A stretch of DNA of 64,000 bases from Ignavibacteriaceae bacterium (GTDB lineage: Bacteria; Bacteroidota; Ignavibacteria; Ignavibacteriales; Ignavibacteriaceae). The notes beneath the pieces are model-generated. The model ran no database searches. It had not been told where the DNA came from and worked only from the letters and a program-made list of their open reading frames with translations. The DNA lies in NCBI GenBank assembly GCA_013360295.1, contig JABWCL010000015.1, positions 1 through 64,000 of the forward strand, in the 5' to 3' direction. Position 1 is the stretch's first letter. Every line of letters starts with the position of its first letter. A program made the position numbers and the translations under genes. Positions 8,974-18,162 of this stretch are shown here, piece by piece.

Positions 8974-9824
8974 TCTTTTGCCGCCCCGGATGAAATTTTC
9001 ACGTTCGCGTAACTGAACCCGAGTGTAAGAATAAAAAGCAGGACTCCCGCCGCGGAACTGTACCCGAAATTAAATCTTTCAAATGCTTCCGTGAAAAGGT
9101 AATATACCAGTGTTTTGTTTGCCATCGGCGAACCGGGGATCATAATGTATAATTCGGTGAAGATCTTAAGCGCGGAAGCGGATGAAATTACGAACACGAG
9201 AGTTATTGAAGGTTTTAGCTGCGGAAGTATGATATGGAATACCTTTTGCAGCCTTGAGGCTCCGTCAAGTTCGGCAGCCTCTTCCAGTTCCCTGGAAACA
9301 AGTGCAAGCCCCGCGAGGAATATCATCATATAGTAACCAAAACCCCGCCATACAGTGAGTATCATTACCGAGAACATATTCTGCGGAGATTCACTCAGCC
9401 AGCTGACCTTCCCGATCCCCAATAATGACAGCAAATAATTTAACAATCCGGTATCTTCGGTAAATATCCACCGCCACATTATGCCGGCGATTACCAGCGG
9501 AGTGATAACCGGGAGGAAGTAGAGAGTCCGGAAAAAGTTATTCAGCCTGGTCTCTTCCCTTACCGCGATAGCGAGCGTCAGTGAAATAATTATGAGTACC
9601 GGAGTAACGAGTAGGTAAATGAAAGAGTTCAGAAGCACGCTCCAGAAGTTTCTGTCCGAAACCAGTTCAGCGTAGTTTTCTAATCCTACGAATACCTTTG
9701 GAATTATCAGATTGTCTTCAAAAAAGCTGTAATAGGCTATCTGCGCCATCGGCAGCAGCGCAAACATTCCGAGGAAAAGAAACGCGGGAAAAAGGAATAA
9801 ATATGCCGGAGCCTTATTATTCAT
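8970..9824 (-). CDS. Carbohydrate ABC transporter permease, MalF/UgpA type
   Basis: 284 residues with six membrane segments. The EAA loop is ELEEAAELDGASRLQKVFHI, followed by ILPQLKPS. It forms the transport channel with the downstream permease, whose gene it overlaps by 4 bp. Upstream on the same strand, where a binding-protein gene normally lies, there is a 558-bp gap with no convincing gene. ATG 9824 has only a weak ribosome site, so another start cannot be excluded, but the N-terminal helix begins right after it. Confidence 0.93.
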   Translation of the reverse strand: MNNKAPAYLFLFPAFLFLGMFALLPMAQIAYYSFFEDNLIIPKVFVGLENYAELVSDRNFWSVLLNSFIYLLVTPVLIIISLTLAIAVREETRLNNFFRTLYFLPVITPLVIAGIMWRWIFTEDTGLLNYLLSLLGIGKVSWLSESPQNMFSVMILTVWRGFGYYMMIFLAGLALVSRELEEAAELDGASRLQKVFHIILPQLKPSITLVFVISSASALKIFTELYIMIPGSPMANKTLVYYLFTEAFERFNFGYSSAAGVLLFILTLGFSYANVKISSGAAKE

Positions 9825-10382
9825 TAAAATTAATTTTGGTTTAACGTAAGATACACAAATTTTTCACCTGATTGATAATCCACGGCTCTTGAAATGGAGA
9901 CAACACCGGTTCTACCTGAAATTGCTGCGGCGGAATAGTGTATTTTTATAACGGCGCTTCTGACATCTCTTGCCGGTGGCGCCGGGTTAAATTTTTTGAG
10001 TTCCGGAGGCAGGGTATTAGTATAACCGGCCACCAACCGGCTTTTCAAAAATCACAAAGGAAAGGATTGTCCGGAAGGCCGCCATAAATTTATTTTGACC
10101 GCTCCCGGGGTTTTCATAAAATGAATAAAAGATATTCTTACTTAGAAGCAGATATTTAAACTAAAATAACTATTTTACATTCGGTATTTGAAAAAGTACC
10201 AAAACGAATGCTTCTTAAAATAATTTGAGTTAGCACGTGACCTCTTTAATCAACTATTGCTCCGGTTATGTATATGACTGAGTATCTACCCCGGCTATGC
10301 ATAATCCTATTTAATGATACGTCCGAAAAATTCAGACATATCCTTTTTTAAGTATTAACAAAACTTTTCAGGCTGAACAGCT
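9825..10382. other. Intergenic region between divergent permease and kinase genes
   Basis: 558 bp between divergently transcribed genes, so it must hold both promoters. An open frame of 72 codons on the minus strand (9830-10048, TTG start) is the only reading frame of note and lacks a ribosome site or recognisable domain. The half next to the kinase gene is AT-rich. No repeat or RNA gene was recognised. Confidence 0.5.
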
Positions 10383-13300
10383 ATGAGTAATTCAATTAAG
10401 ACCAAAATATTAAAATTTACACTTCTCCCGATAATCCTTGTGCTTGCCATAGATATTTTAATCAGCATCAGCGAGGAAAGGGATGTACTTACCTGGCACG
10501 TAAACAACTATATGAACCACGAGGCTATGTCAATGAGTGAGACCATAGCCGGAGAATTGAAGCTCATTGAGTCCCTCGCTTACCTGGGCGCGGAATATGT
10601 TCAGTTTTCGGAGAAGGTTACACGGGAAGAGGCCATTGGCTGGCTGGAGGCTAACTTTGGAAAAAGTAATATTTTACTCGGTTCGCGTTTCGCGTTTGAG
10701 CCGGCTTATAATGACGGAAAAAAGACACTGCCATCGGTTTCAATTCTTGATAACAAAATAGTAAAAGGTGATATAAGTAACCTGATAGATTACACGGCAG
10801 AATCTGAATTATGGTATCAAATCCCCAAAAGAACCTTAAAGGGGATATGGCAGGAGCCATTCCGTGACCGTGAAACCGGAATTAATGTCGGCAGATTTAG
10901 TTGCCCTATAATTAAAGATGGGAAATTCATTGGGGTATCGGAAGTCCGGATTGACCTGTCCCGCCTTCATAATTTCTTAATAGAGTCCGGTTATAAATCA
11001 TTCAGATATATGATACTATCTGAAAAGGGAAGGTATGTTTACCATTCAAGAAAGATCAAGTACGGATTAACAGTATTTGACGATACATTATCCGTCTTAA
11101 GTAAGGATGACCGGCAGAAACTCGGGGAAAAAATGCTTGCGGGAGAGAATGGTAAAATGGTGTTAGGTTCTTTGGACGGTAGCGGCAGCACCTGGGCATA
11201 CTATTACCCGGTTTCCCTTAACGGGTGGAGTGTTTGCGCCTTGGTTTCGGAGAATGACGCGCTTGAGGGAATTGAAGAAGTAATCAACAGGGAAATAATC
11301 CAGGGGGTAATATTCTTAGGCATCATAGTGCTGCTCGCATTCTTTATTGCCGGCAAGATAGCCGGACCTATCAAGGCGGTAACACGGCAGCTTGAAAAAT
11401 TATCCGAAAGCGAGAAACTTGAACCTATCGCAATTACGACCAAAGATGAAACGGGAGTAATGATAAAAGCGTTCAACCGGCTTGTGGGGAAATTGAGGGA
11501 GAAGGAGAATGAAATTCAAACATTAAACCAAAGATTCAATTTGGCTTTTGAGGCAACCAACGACGGGATATTTGACTGGTCGGTTCAGTCGGGAGAGATC
11601 TTTATCAGCGACAGGTTATATTCAATGCTTGGATATCAGCCCGCGGAATTCCATCCTACGCCGGAAATGTGGAAAAAGCTAAATGATCCGGAAACGAAAA
11701 AAGATGCTGTGAGTATAATACCAGAGCAGATCAAAAAAGACGGCAGGTATGAAGGTGCTTTCAGGATGGCCAGGAAAGACGGAAGTAAAATTTGGGTCAA
11801 GCTTAAAGGAACGGTTGCTGAGTATGATCAGAACGGCAATCCCGGCAGGATTGTTGGTACCGTATCTGATATTTCCGAACTCAAAAACTATGAAAACGAG
11901 ATACTTCACATTAACGAGTCTCTTGAGGCGAAAATACAAGAGAGAACCGCCGAACTGGAACTTACGACAAAGGCAATAGATGCCTCGGCTATGACGGTAG
12001 CTTTGAATGAAGACAGAATTTTTACCAGGGTGAACGAAAACTTCTGCAATTCTTCGCAGTACAAAGCGGAAGAATTAGTCGGGCAGCACTACGGCTGTAT
12101 TTATCAGGGTAATCATTCTGAAGAATTCCGGAATGAAGGGTGGAATACACTCTTATCCGGCAGGATCTGGAGAGGGGAAGTGAAGGGGAGGGCAAAAGAC
12201 GGTTCGTTTTTCTGGGAGGATGCCGCTGTTATTCCGATCAATTTCGAGAGCAGCGGTTCACGCGAATTCCTCAAAATAAGCTTTGACATAACCGCCAAGA
12301 AAAAACAGGAAGAGAGTACTGTTATTTTCAAAACTCTGATCGAGTCAATACCTGATATTATATATTTCAAGGACATTGAAGGGAACTATAAATCCTGCAA
12401 TAATGCTTTTTGTCAATATACGGGAAAAACATTTGAAGAAATAGTTAATCACTCGGATTACTCTGTTTTCCCGGCGGAAATCGCGGAAACAAATATTATT
12501 GAAGACCGCAAAGTGTATGACCGGAAAGAAGTAGTTTTGACCGAAGCGTGGGTGAAATTCCCCGATGACAGCCGTGTATTACTTGAAATGAAGAAGTTCC
12601 TGATCTATGATACGGAGGGGAACATACTTGGACTGATGGGTATAGCCCGCGACATAACCGACAGCAGGTTAGCCGAGACCGCGCTTGCATACGCGGAGGA
12701 GAAAAGCAGAACCATTCTCAGTTCGATTGAAAACGGTATCTTCGGAATAGACAGCAAGGGCAATATCACTTTTGCAAATCCGGGTGTTACCAAGATACTT
12801 GGATTTGAAAACGATGAAGTGATTGGCAGGAACGCGCACCAACTTTTTCATCATCATTATTCTGACGGGAAAGAATATCCGGCCAAGAATTGTCCTATAT
12901 ACTTCAGTATGAGGGATAATTACACCGCGAAGATTGAAAATGAAGTATACTGGAGAAAAGACGGGACATCAATTCCCGTGGAATACCTTTCCAGCCCGAT
13001 AACTAAGAACGATGCAGTGATCGGCGCGGTGATCAGTTTCACCGATATATCGGAAAGGAAAAGGTTAGAAACCGAGTTAAAGAAATCGCTCGTTCTTTCC
13101 GATAATGCTTTGCAGCTTAATAATGCGGGATTCTGGTACGTAATGCTTGACGGCAGCCAGCGCTTCTTCCAGTCCGAACGCGCCGCCCAGATACACGGCT
13201 TACCCTTAACCCAGGACGGCTGGTACAGCCTTGATGACCTTGTAAGTTCAACAATGCAGGGGTCGCCTGAATTAGGGCGCAAGGCCCTCGAAGCTTTTCA

Positions 13301-16300
13301 AAGTATCGGGGAAGGGAAGGCGGCTAGATTTGATGTCCTGAACAGGATCAAGAAAATTGTTGACGGAAGCATAATATGGGCACGCGCGGTCGGAGAGGTG
13401 CAGGATGTGGAGGGAACAAAGATGCTGGTCGGGGTGGTTCAGGATGTAACCGAGCAGAAGAATATCGAGCAGGCGCTTGAGCGTTACGTGACGACGTTAA
13501 ACCAGATAATAGATTTTCTGCCTATACCGATAGTCATTACCAGGTTATCAGACGCGAAAATTCTTCGTCCGAACTTTGCCCTTGCGGAGCTTGCAGGTAC
13601 AACCATTGATGATCTTAGAAATTCGTCCGCCGGGGACTGGTACGCTGATCCGGAGGAGAGGAAAAAAATATTTCTAGAACTTGAAAAGAGGGGCATCGTA
13701 ACAAACCGGGAGGTTAAATTCAGAAGCCTTAAGGCGCCTGAATTAAGAGACGTATTCCTTTCACTCATCCCGATTCAATACGAGGGGGCGGATGCCGTAA
13801 TTAGTTCATTAATTGATATTACTGAACTTAGAAAGTATGAAACCGAACTGGCTCTGTCTAAAGAAGCGGCTGAAAGAATTGTTGATTCGATGCCGATACC
13901 AACCGCGGTTACAAGGATAAGCGATGGGGTGATTCAGAGGGTTAATCTGGCAATGGCTGAATTTCACGGGCTGACAACTGATGATTTTAAAGATATGAAA
14001 TCTTCCCAGTGGTACTATGACCCCGAGGACCGCGTTCGTCTGGTGGGGAAACTAAAAATAAACGGTTCTTTAAGAGGCGAAGAAGTGAGGTTCATAAGGT
14101 TCAGGACCAGGGAGGTGCGCGATGCAATCGTATCATTTACTCCGATTGAGTTTGGGGGAGAGGAGTGCCTTGTCGGTTCAATCATTGATATTACCGACAT
14201 TAAGCGGATTCAGAGAGAGCTTGCATCAGCAAAAGAGGCGGCCGAATCCGCAACGGTGGCCAAGACACAGTTCCTCGCTACTATGTCTCACGAAATACGA
14301 ACCCCGATGAATGCCGTTATCGGGCTTACCCATCTCGCGCTTCAGACGAAACTGGATAAAAAACAAAAAGACTATCTGACAAAGATTGAAAAGTCTGCCC
14401 AGTCACTTTTGGGTATCATCAACGACATACTCGATTTCTCTAAAATTGAGTCGGGGAAACTGAATATAGAGAATGTGGAGTTTGATATAGAAAAAGTTCT
14501 TGAAACGGTATCCACACTGATTTCTCAGAAGGCGTATGAAAAAGGATTGGAATTCTCTGTATTTATCTCACCGGAAGTTCCCCATAATCTTATCGGCGAC
14601 CCATTAAGGATCGGACAGATATTAACGAACTACTGCAGCAACGCGGTAAAGTTCACCGAAACAGGCGATGTAGCGGTGAAGGCGGATATTATAAAACGTA
14701 CCGCGGATACAATTAAACTCAGGTTTTCCGTGCGTGATACCGGTATCGGGCTAACACGCGAGCAGAAAGAAAAGTTGTTTTCCGCGTTTCAGCAGGCTGA
14801 TGCCTCCCCTACAAGAAAGTACGGAGGAACGGGGCTTGGGCTCGCGATCAGTAAAAGGCTCGCCGAATTGATGAACGGCGACGCCTGGCTCGAAAGCGAA
14901 GAGGGGAAAGGGAGTACATTTTACTTCTCCGCGGAGTTTGGTATTAGTAAACAGCAGAAGAAAAAAGAGTTTATTCCATCACCCGACCTTCGCGGACTTA
15001 AGGTTTTGGTGGTTGACGATAATCAGACAAGCTGTGAGATACTCACCTCAATGCTGAAGCTCTTTTCATTCAAGGCGGTATCGGTCGATTCCGGACTGCA
15101 GGCTATAAAAGTGATCAGCGAAGCAGAAGATGATCCGTTTGACCTTGTGTTAATGGACTGGAAAATGCCAACCCTCGACGGACTGGAAACAGTAAAAATC
15201 ATTAACGAAAAGCACGGGGATAAAGCACCGGCGGTGATAATGCTTACCGCTTATGCGCACGACGAATTAGCCAGGAAGGCGAGGGAAGCGGGTATAAAGG
15301 CGTTTCTTAGCAAACCTGTCGGACACTCCGCTTTGTTCGATGCAATAATCGAAGTATTCGGCGGGCAGGGTTCGAGGGTGGAAACAACTACCGGTGAAGG
15401 CGTCGCGAACCCGAACTTTGAAACCATTATGGGCTCCACCATACTGCTTGCTGAAGATAACGAGATTAATCAGCAGGTAGCAACAGAACTTCTGGAGGGG
15501 CAGGGGTTGGTTATTGAGGTCGCAAATAACGGGGCAGAGGCAGTTGAGATGGTGAAAAAGTCCGGTTTGCCAAGCAAGTACGATCTTATCCTGATGGATC
15601 TGCAAATGCCCGTTCTGGACGGATACTCTGCCACAATCGAGATACGTAAACTGGAAGAGTACAATGACCTGCCGATAGTCGCGATGACGGCGGACGTTAT
15701 GGAGGGGGTAAAGAACAAATGCCTTGAAATTGGAATGCAGGATTTTGTTTCCAAACCAATTGATCCCGCGGAGGTTTACAGGGCGTTGATAAAATGGGTG
15801 AAACCGAAAGGTACGGGAAAAACCGCGGCCTTGCCTGTTAAAAAGAAAACAGAAACGGCGATTGAGTTTCCCGACTTTAAACATATTGACCTGAAGGACG
15901 GCCTGACGAGGGTGAACAACAACCGGAACTTATTTAAGAATCTGCTTGAGCGTTTTGCAGCCGGACAAACAGGTCTTCCGGATAAGATCAGGGATGCAGT
16001 ATTCCTGAAAGATATGGAACTGGCGGTAAGGTTGGCGCACACACTTAAAGGGGTGAGCGGTAATCTCGGGGCGAAAGAACTTCACAACGTAAGCGCTAAA
16101 ATGGAAAAACTGCTTAGAGACGGTGAGACGGACGGAATAAATCCCCCACTCGAAGAACTTTCGGAGGCTTTAACAAAAGTATTAGATGAGATTACAGAGT
16201 GGCTTTCTGCGCAGTCCTCACAGGAGAAACAGGAAGATGGCGGTGAAATCAATAATGAAGAATATCTTCAGTTAATAAGTGAATTGATTATGTCGCTGGA

Positions 16301-16469
16301 GGAGTCATCCTATGACTCTGTTAAAAAGATCGAACGAATCTCCAGTCTGAGCGGCGCCGGAAAATTCAGGGAACAGATCTCGGAAATAACTAAAGACATT
16401 AAAGGGTTTGATTTTGACGAAGCCCTTGAAAAGACACTTTCACTAAAAAACATTTTGGATAAAGAATAG
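10383..16469 (+). CDS. Giant membrane hybrid histidine kinase (Cache-HAMP-7xPAS-HisKA-HATPase-REC-REC-HPt)
   Basis: 2028 residues. Membrane helices at about 10-28 and 303-328 flank a periplasmic Cache-like sensor domain; HAMP follows (about 330-380). Seven PAS-type domains start near 381, 525, 640, 770, 895, 1033 and 1162; the last two are similar to each other (IPIVITRLSDAK and IPTAVTRISDGV) and look duplicated. HisKA has H1301 in SHEIRTPMNAV; the ATPase has N-box NYCSNAVKF (about 1419) and DTGIG (about 1450). Two receivers carry phospho-acceptor Asp in LVLMDWKMPTLDG (about 1590) and LILMDLQMPVLDG (about 1736). An HPt domain has LAHTLKGVSGN (about 1885). The product is a complete internal phosphorelay. 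The stop TAG abuts the ATG of the next hybrid kinase, so the two are co-translated partners. Confidence 0.95.
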   Translation: MSNSIKTKILKFTLLPIILVLAIDILISISEERDVLTWHVNNYMNHEAMSMSETIAGELKLIESLAYLGAEYVQFSEKVTREEAIGWLEANFGKSNILLGSRFAFEPAYNDGKKTLPSVSILDNKIVKGDISNLIDYTAESELWYQIPKRTLKGIWQEPFRDRETGINVGRFSCPIIKDGKFIGVSEVRIDLSRLHNFLIESGYKSFRYMILSEKGRYVYHSRKIKYGLTVFDDTLSVLSKDDRQKLGEKMLAGENGKMVLGSLDGSGSTWAYYYPVSLNGWSVCALVSENDALEGIEEVINREIIQGVIFLGIIVLLAFFIAGKIAGPIKAVTRQLEKLSESEKLEPIAITTKDETGVMIKAFNRLVGKLREKENEIQTLNQRFNLAFEATNDGIFDWSVQSGEIFISDRLYSMLGYQPAEFHPTPEMWKKLNDPETKKDAVSIIPEQIKKDGRYEGAFRMARKDGSKIWVKLKGTVAEYDQNGNPGRIVGTVSDISELKNYENEILHINESLEAKIQERTAELELTTKAIDASAMTVALNEDRIFTRVNENFCNSSQYKAEELVGQHYGCIYQGNHSEEFRNEGWNTLLSGRIWRGEVKGRAKDGSFFWEDAAVIPINFESSGSREFLKISFDITAKKKQEESTVIFKTLIESIPDIIYFKDIEGNYKSCNNAFCQYTGKTFEEIVNHSDYSVFPAEIAETNIIEDRKVYDRKEVVLTEAWVKFPDDSRVLLEMKKFLIYDTEGNILGLMGIARDITDSRLAETALAYAEEKSRTILSSIENGIFGIDSKGNITFANPGVTKILGFENDEVIGRNAHQLFHHHYSDGKEYPAKNCPIYFSMRDNYTAKIENEVYWRKDGTSIPVEYLSSPITKNDAVIGAVISFTDISERKRLETELKKSLVLSDNALQLNNAGFWYVMLDGSQRFFQSERAAQIHGLPLTQDGWYSLDDLVSSTMQGSPELGRKALEAFQSIGEGKAARFDVLNRIKKIVDGSIIWARAVGEVQDVEGTKMLVGVVQDVTEQKNIEQALERYVTTLNQIIDFLPIPIVITRLSDAKILRPNFALAELAGTTIDDLRNSSAGDWYADPEERKKIFLELEKRGIVTNREVKFRSLKAPELRDVFLSLIPIQYEGADAVISSLIDITELRKYETELALSKEAAERIVDSMPIPTAVTRISDGVIQRVNLAMAEFHGLTTDDFKDMKSSQWYYDPEDRVRLVGKLKINGSLRGEEVRFIRFRTREVRDAIVSFTPIEFGGEECLVGSIIDITDIKRIQRELASAKEAAESATVAKTQFLATMSHEIRTPMNAVIGLTHLALQTKLDKKQKDYLTKIEKSAQSLLGIINDILDFSKIESGKLNIENVEFDIEKVLETVSTLISQKAYEKGLEFSVFISPEVPHNLIGDPLRIGQILTNYCSNAVKFTETGDVAVKADIIKRTADTIKLRFSVRDTGIGLTREQKEKLFSAFQQADASPTRKYGGTGLGLAISKRLAELMNGDAWLESEEGKGSTFYFSAEFGISKQQKKKEFIPSPDLRGLKVLVVDDNQTSCEILTSMLKLFSFKAVSVDSGLQAIKVISEAEDDPFDLVLMDWKMPTLDGLETVKIINEKHGDKAPAVIMLTAYAHDELARKAREAGIKAFLSKPVGHSALFDAIIEVFGGQGSRVETTTGEGVANPNFETIMGSTILLAEDNEINQQVATELLEGQGLVIEVANNGAEAVEMVKKSGLPSKYDLILMDLQMPVLDGYSATIEIRKLEEYNDLPIVAMTADVMEGVKNKCLEIGMQDFVSKPIDPAEVYRALIKWVKPKGTGKTAALPVKKKTETAIEFPDFKHIDLKDGLTRVNNNRNLFKNLLERFAAGQTGLPDKIRDAVFLKDMELAVRLAHTLKGVSGNLGAKELHNVSAKMEKLLRDGETDGINPPLEELSEALTKVLDEITEWLSAQSSQEKQEDGGEINNEEYLQLISELIMSLEESSYDSVKKIERISSLSGAGKFREQISEITKDIKGFDFDEALEKTLSLKNILDKE

Positions 16470-18062
16470 ATGAACATAAAACCAGAAGATCAGACAATAC
16501 TCGTCGTAGACGATGTCCCGGAAAATATTGCAATCTTAGGGGAATACCTATCCTCATACCGGTTAAAGATAGCCACGAGCGGGGTGAAAGCGCTTGAAAT
16601 CGCGAAAACGAATAATATAGACCTGGTACTCCTGGATATAAAAATGCCTGGTATGGATGGTTATGAGGTTTGCAGGAGGCTGAAAAAGGATCCTGCCACC
16701 GGAGATATTCCGGTGATTTTCCTTTCGGTATTATCCGAAGTGGAGGATAAGGTTAAGGGCTTTCAGGCGGGAGCGGTTGACTATATCACAAAGCCGTTCC
16801 AGATAGATGAAGTGAAATCAAGGATATATACCAATATCACATTAAGTTTGTACCGCAAACAATTGAAGGAACTTAACGCGGAACTGGAAAAGAAAGTTGA
16901 ACAGCGTACCGCCGAACTGATAGTTGCCCGTGAAAAAGCGGAAGAATCAAGCAGGCTGAAGTCAAGTTTCCTTGCCCTGATAAGCCACGAACTGAGAACT
17001 CCGATGTCCGGAATACTTGGCTTTTCGGAAATACTCCACTCTGAACTCGAGGACCCCGTAATGAAGGATTACGTTGAAGCGATCAACAAATCAGCGATGC
17101 GGCTGAATGATACACTTGAAGCGATCCTCAGCCTTTCGAGTTACCAGTCCGGTAAGATGTCAGCGCGCCTTGTCCACGTTAATCTTGTGGAGAGGATAAG
17201 GAATCTGATACAACCCTGCATACCGCAGGCATCCATAAAAAACGTAAAACTGGAATTTATCCCCCGTAAAGAAGAAGTCATCGGTACAATTGACCCGCCA
17301 ATGTTTGACCTGATACTGAATAATCTTTTGTGCAACGCGGTTAAATATACTAACGAAGGATCAGTATCAGTATTACTTACAACCGAATCGCGCTTCGGAA
17401 CAAAATATGATTGTATAACGGTATCAGATACCGGAATAGGCATTCCGGCGGAAATGCACGACACGATATTTGATGATTTCAGGCAGGTTGGCGAGGGAAT
17501 TTCCCGCCCGTACGAAGGAGTCGGACTGGGCTTAAGTATGGTGAAAAGGTTTACGGAACTGCACAACGGGTTCATTGAACTGAAAAGCGCTCCCGGGGAA
17601 GGATCTGAATTCAAAGCCTTTTTCCCCCGTAAAGCGGAGAACGCGAAGCAGAGCAGCCCGGGAATCGCCGATAACATCACCTTAGAGGAATTAAGACAGA
17701 AGCAAAAATCCCGTATACTGCTTATTGGCAAACAGGCATTCAAAGATCCGCAGGAAGAGAGTTTTCTGAAAGAAAATTTCAGGGTTGACCACGTGGCGGA
17801 CGGGAAGACGGCTATTGAACTTCTCCAGGTGAAGAACTACGATCTTATTATTTCAGAATCCCGGCAGGCGCTGGGAATGAACGAGGCGAAGGTGTTAAAA
17901 ATAATAAACAACCGAAAGGGTAATCTTCCTGTTATTGTTTTCCCCTCGCAGAATACGGCGCTGCAGGAGGGGGAAGAGATAGACCCCGCGCTGAGTATGC
18001 GCCCTAAGCCGGAGACTCGCGGCGAACTGCTTAGCCTCCTGGAGGAGTTTATCAGGCGGTAA
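16470..18062 (+). CDS. Soluble REC-histidine kinase hybrid with a degenerate C-terminal receiver
   Basis: 530 residues, no membrane helix. An N-terminal receiver (about 8-125; VVDD, Asp in LVLLDIKMPGMDG, Lys in ITKPF) is joined by a coiled coil (KELNAELEKKVEQRTAEL) to HisKA (H172 in SHELRTPMSG) and an HATPase (N-box LCNAVKYTN about 285, DTGIGIP about 321, GLGLSM). Residues about 416-525 are shaped like another receiver, but the acidic pair is missing and the phospho-acceptor position reads LIISES, with Glu in place of Asp; the conserved Lys remains. This is a pseudo-receiver. The gene directly follows the giant kinase without a gap, and the HPt of that kinase could pass phosphate to this N-terminal receiver. 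A strong terminator follows. Confidence 0.94.
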   Translation: MNIKPEDQTILVVDDVPENIAILGEYLSSYRLKIATSGVKALEIAKTNNIDLVLLDIKMPGMDGYEVCRRLKKDPATGDIPVIFLSVLSEVEDKVKGFQAGAVDYITKPFQIDEVKSRIYTNITLSLYRKQLKELNAELEKKVEQRTAELIVAREKAEESSRLKSSFLALISHELRTPMSGILGFSEILHSELEDPVMKDYVEAINKSAMRLNDTLEAILSLSSYQSGKMSARLVHVNLVERIRNLIQPCIPQASIKNVKLEFIPRKEEVIGTIDPPMFDLILNNLLCNAVKYTNEGSVSVLLTTESRFGTKYDCITVSDTGIGIPAEMHDTIFDDFRQVGEGISRPYEGVGLGLSMVKRFTELHNGFIELKSAPGEGSEFKAFFPRKAENAKQSSPGIADNITLEELRQKQKSRILLIGKQAFKDPQEESFLKENFRVDHVADGKTAIELLQVKNYDLIISESRQALGMNEAKVLKIINNRKGNLPVIVFPSQNTALQEGEEIDPALSMRPKPETRGELLSLLEEFIRR

Positions 18063-18105
18063 AGACCGCGCCGGCGGAGGCAGATTCTGCAGGACTAATA
18101 TTGGC

Positions 18106-18139
18106 AGCGGCGAAGGGCATAGCCCCCGCCGCTTTTTTT
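18106..18139 (+). terminator. Rho-independent terminator of the kinase operon
   Basis: A stem of 7 bp, AGCGGCG (18106-18112) with CGCCGCT (18127-18133), contains an inner GGGC/GCCC pairing and is followed by seven T residues. It begins about 45 bp after the kinase stop. On the other strand no T-tract follows the stem, so it serves the plus strand only. Confidence 0.85.
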
Positions 18140-18162
18140 ATATACAAATCAGATAAATAAAA

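Noticed and set aside
9830-10048. 72-codon minus-strand frame upstream of the permease genes, possible binding-protein remnant
   Set aside because: TTG start without ribosome site, an in-frame stop just before it, and no similarity to a binding protein.
15267-15884. 205-codon minus-strand frame opposite the giant kinase
   Set aside because: It lies fully inside the receiver domains of a convincing gene on the other strand and has no domain.
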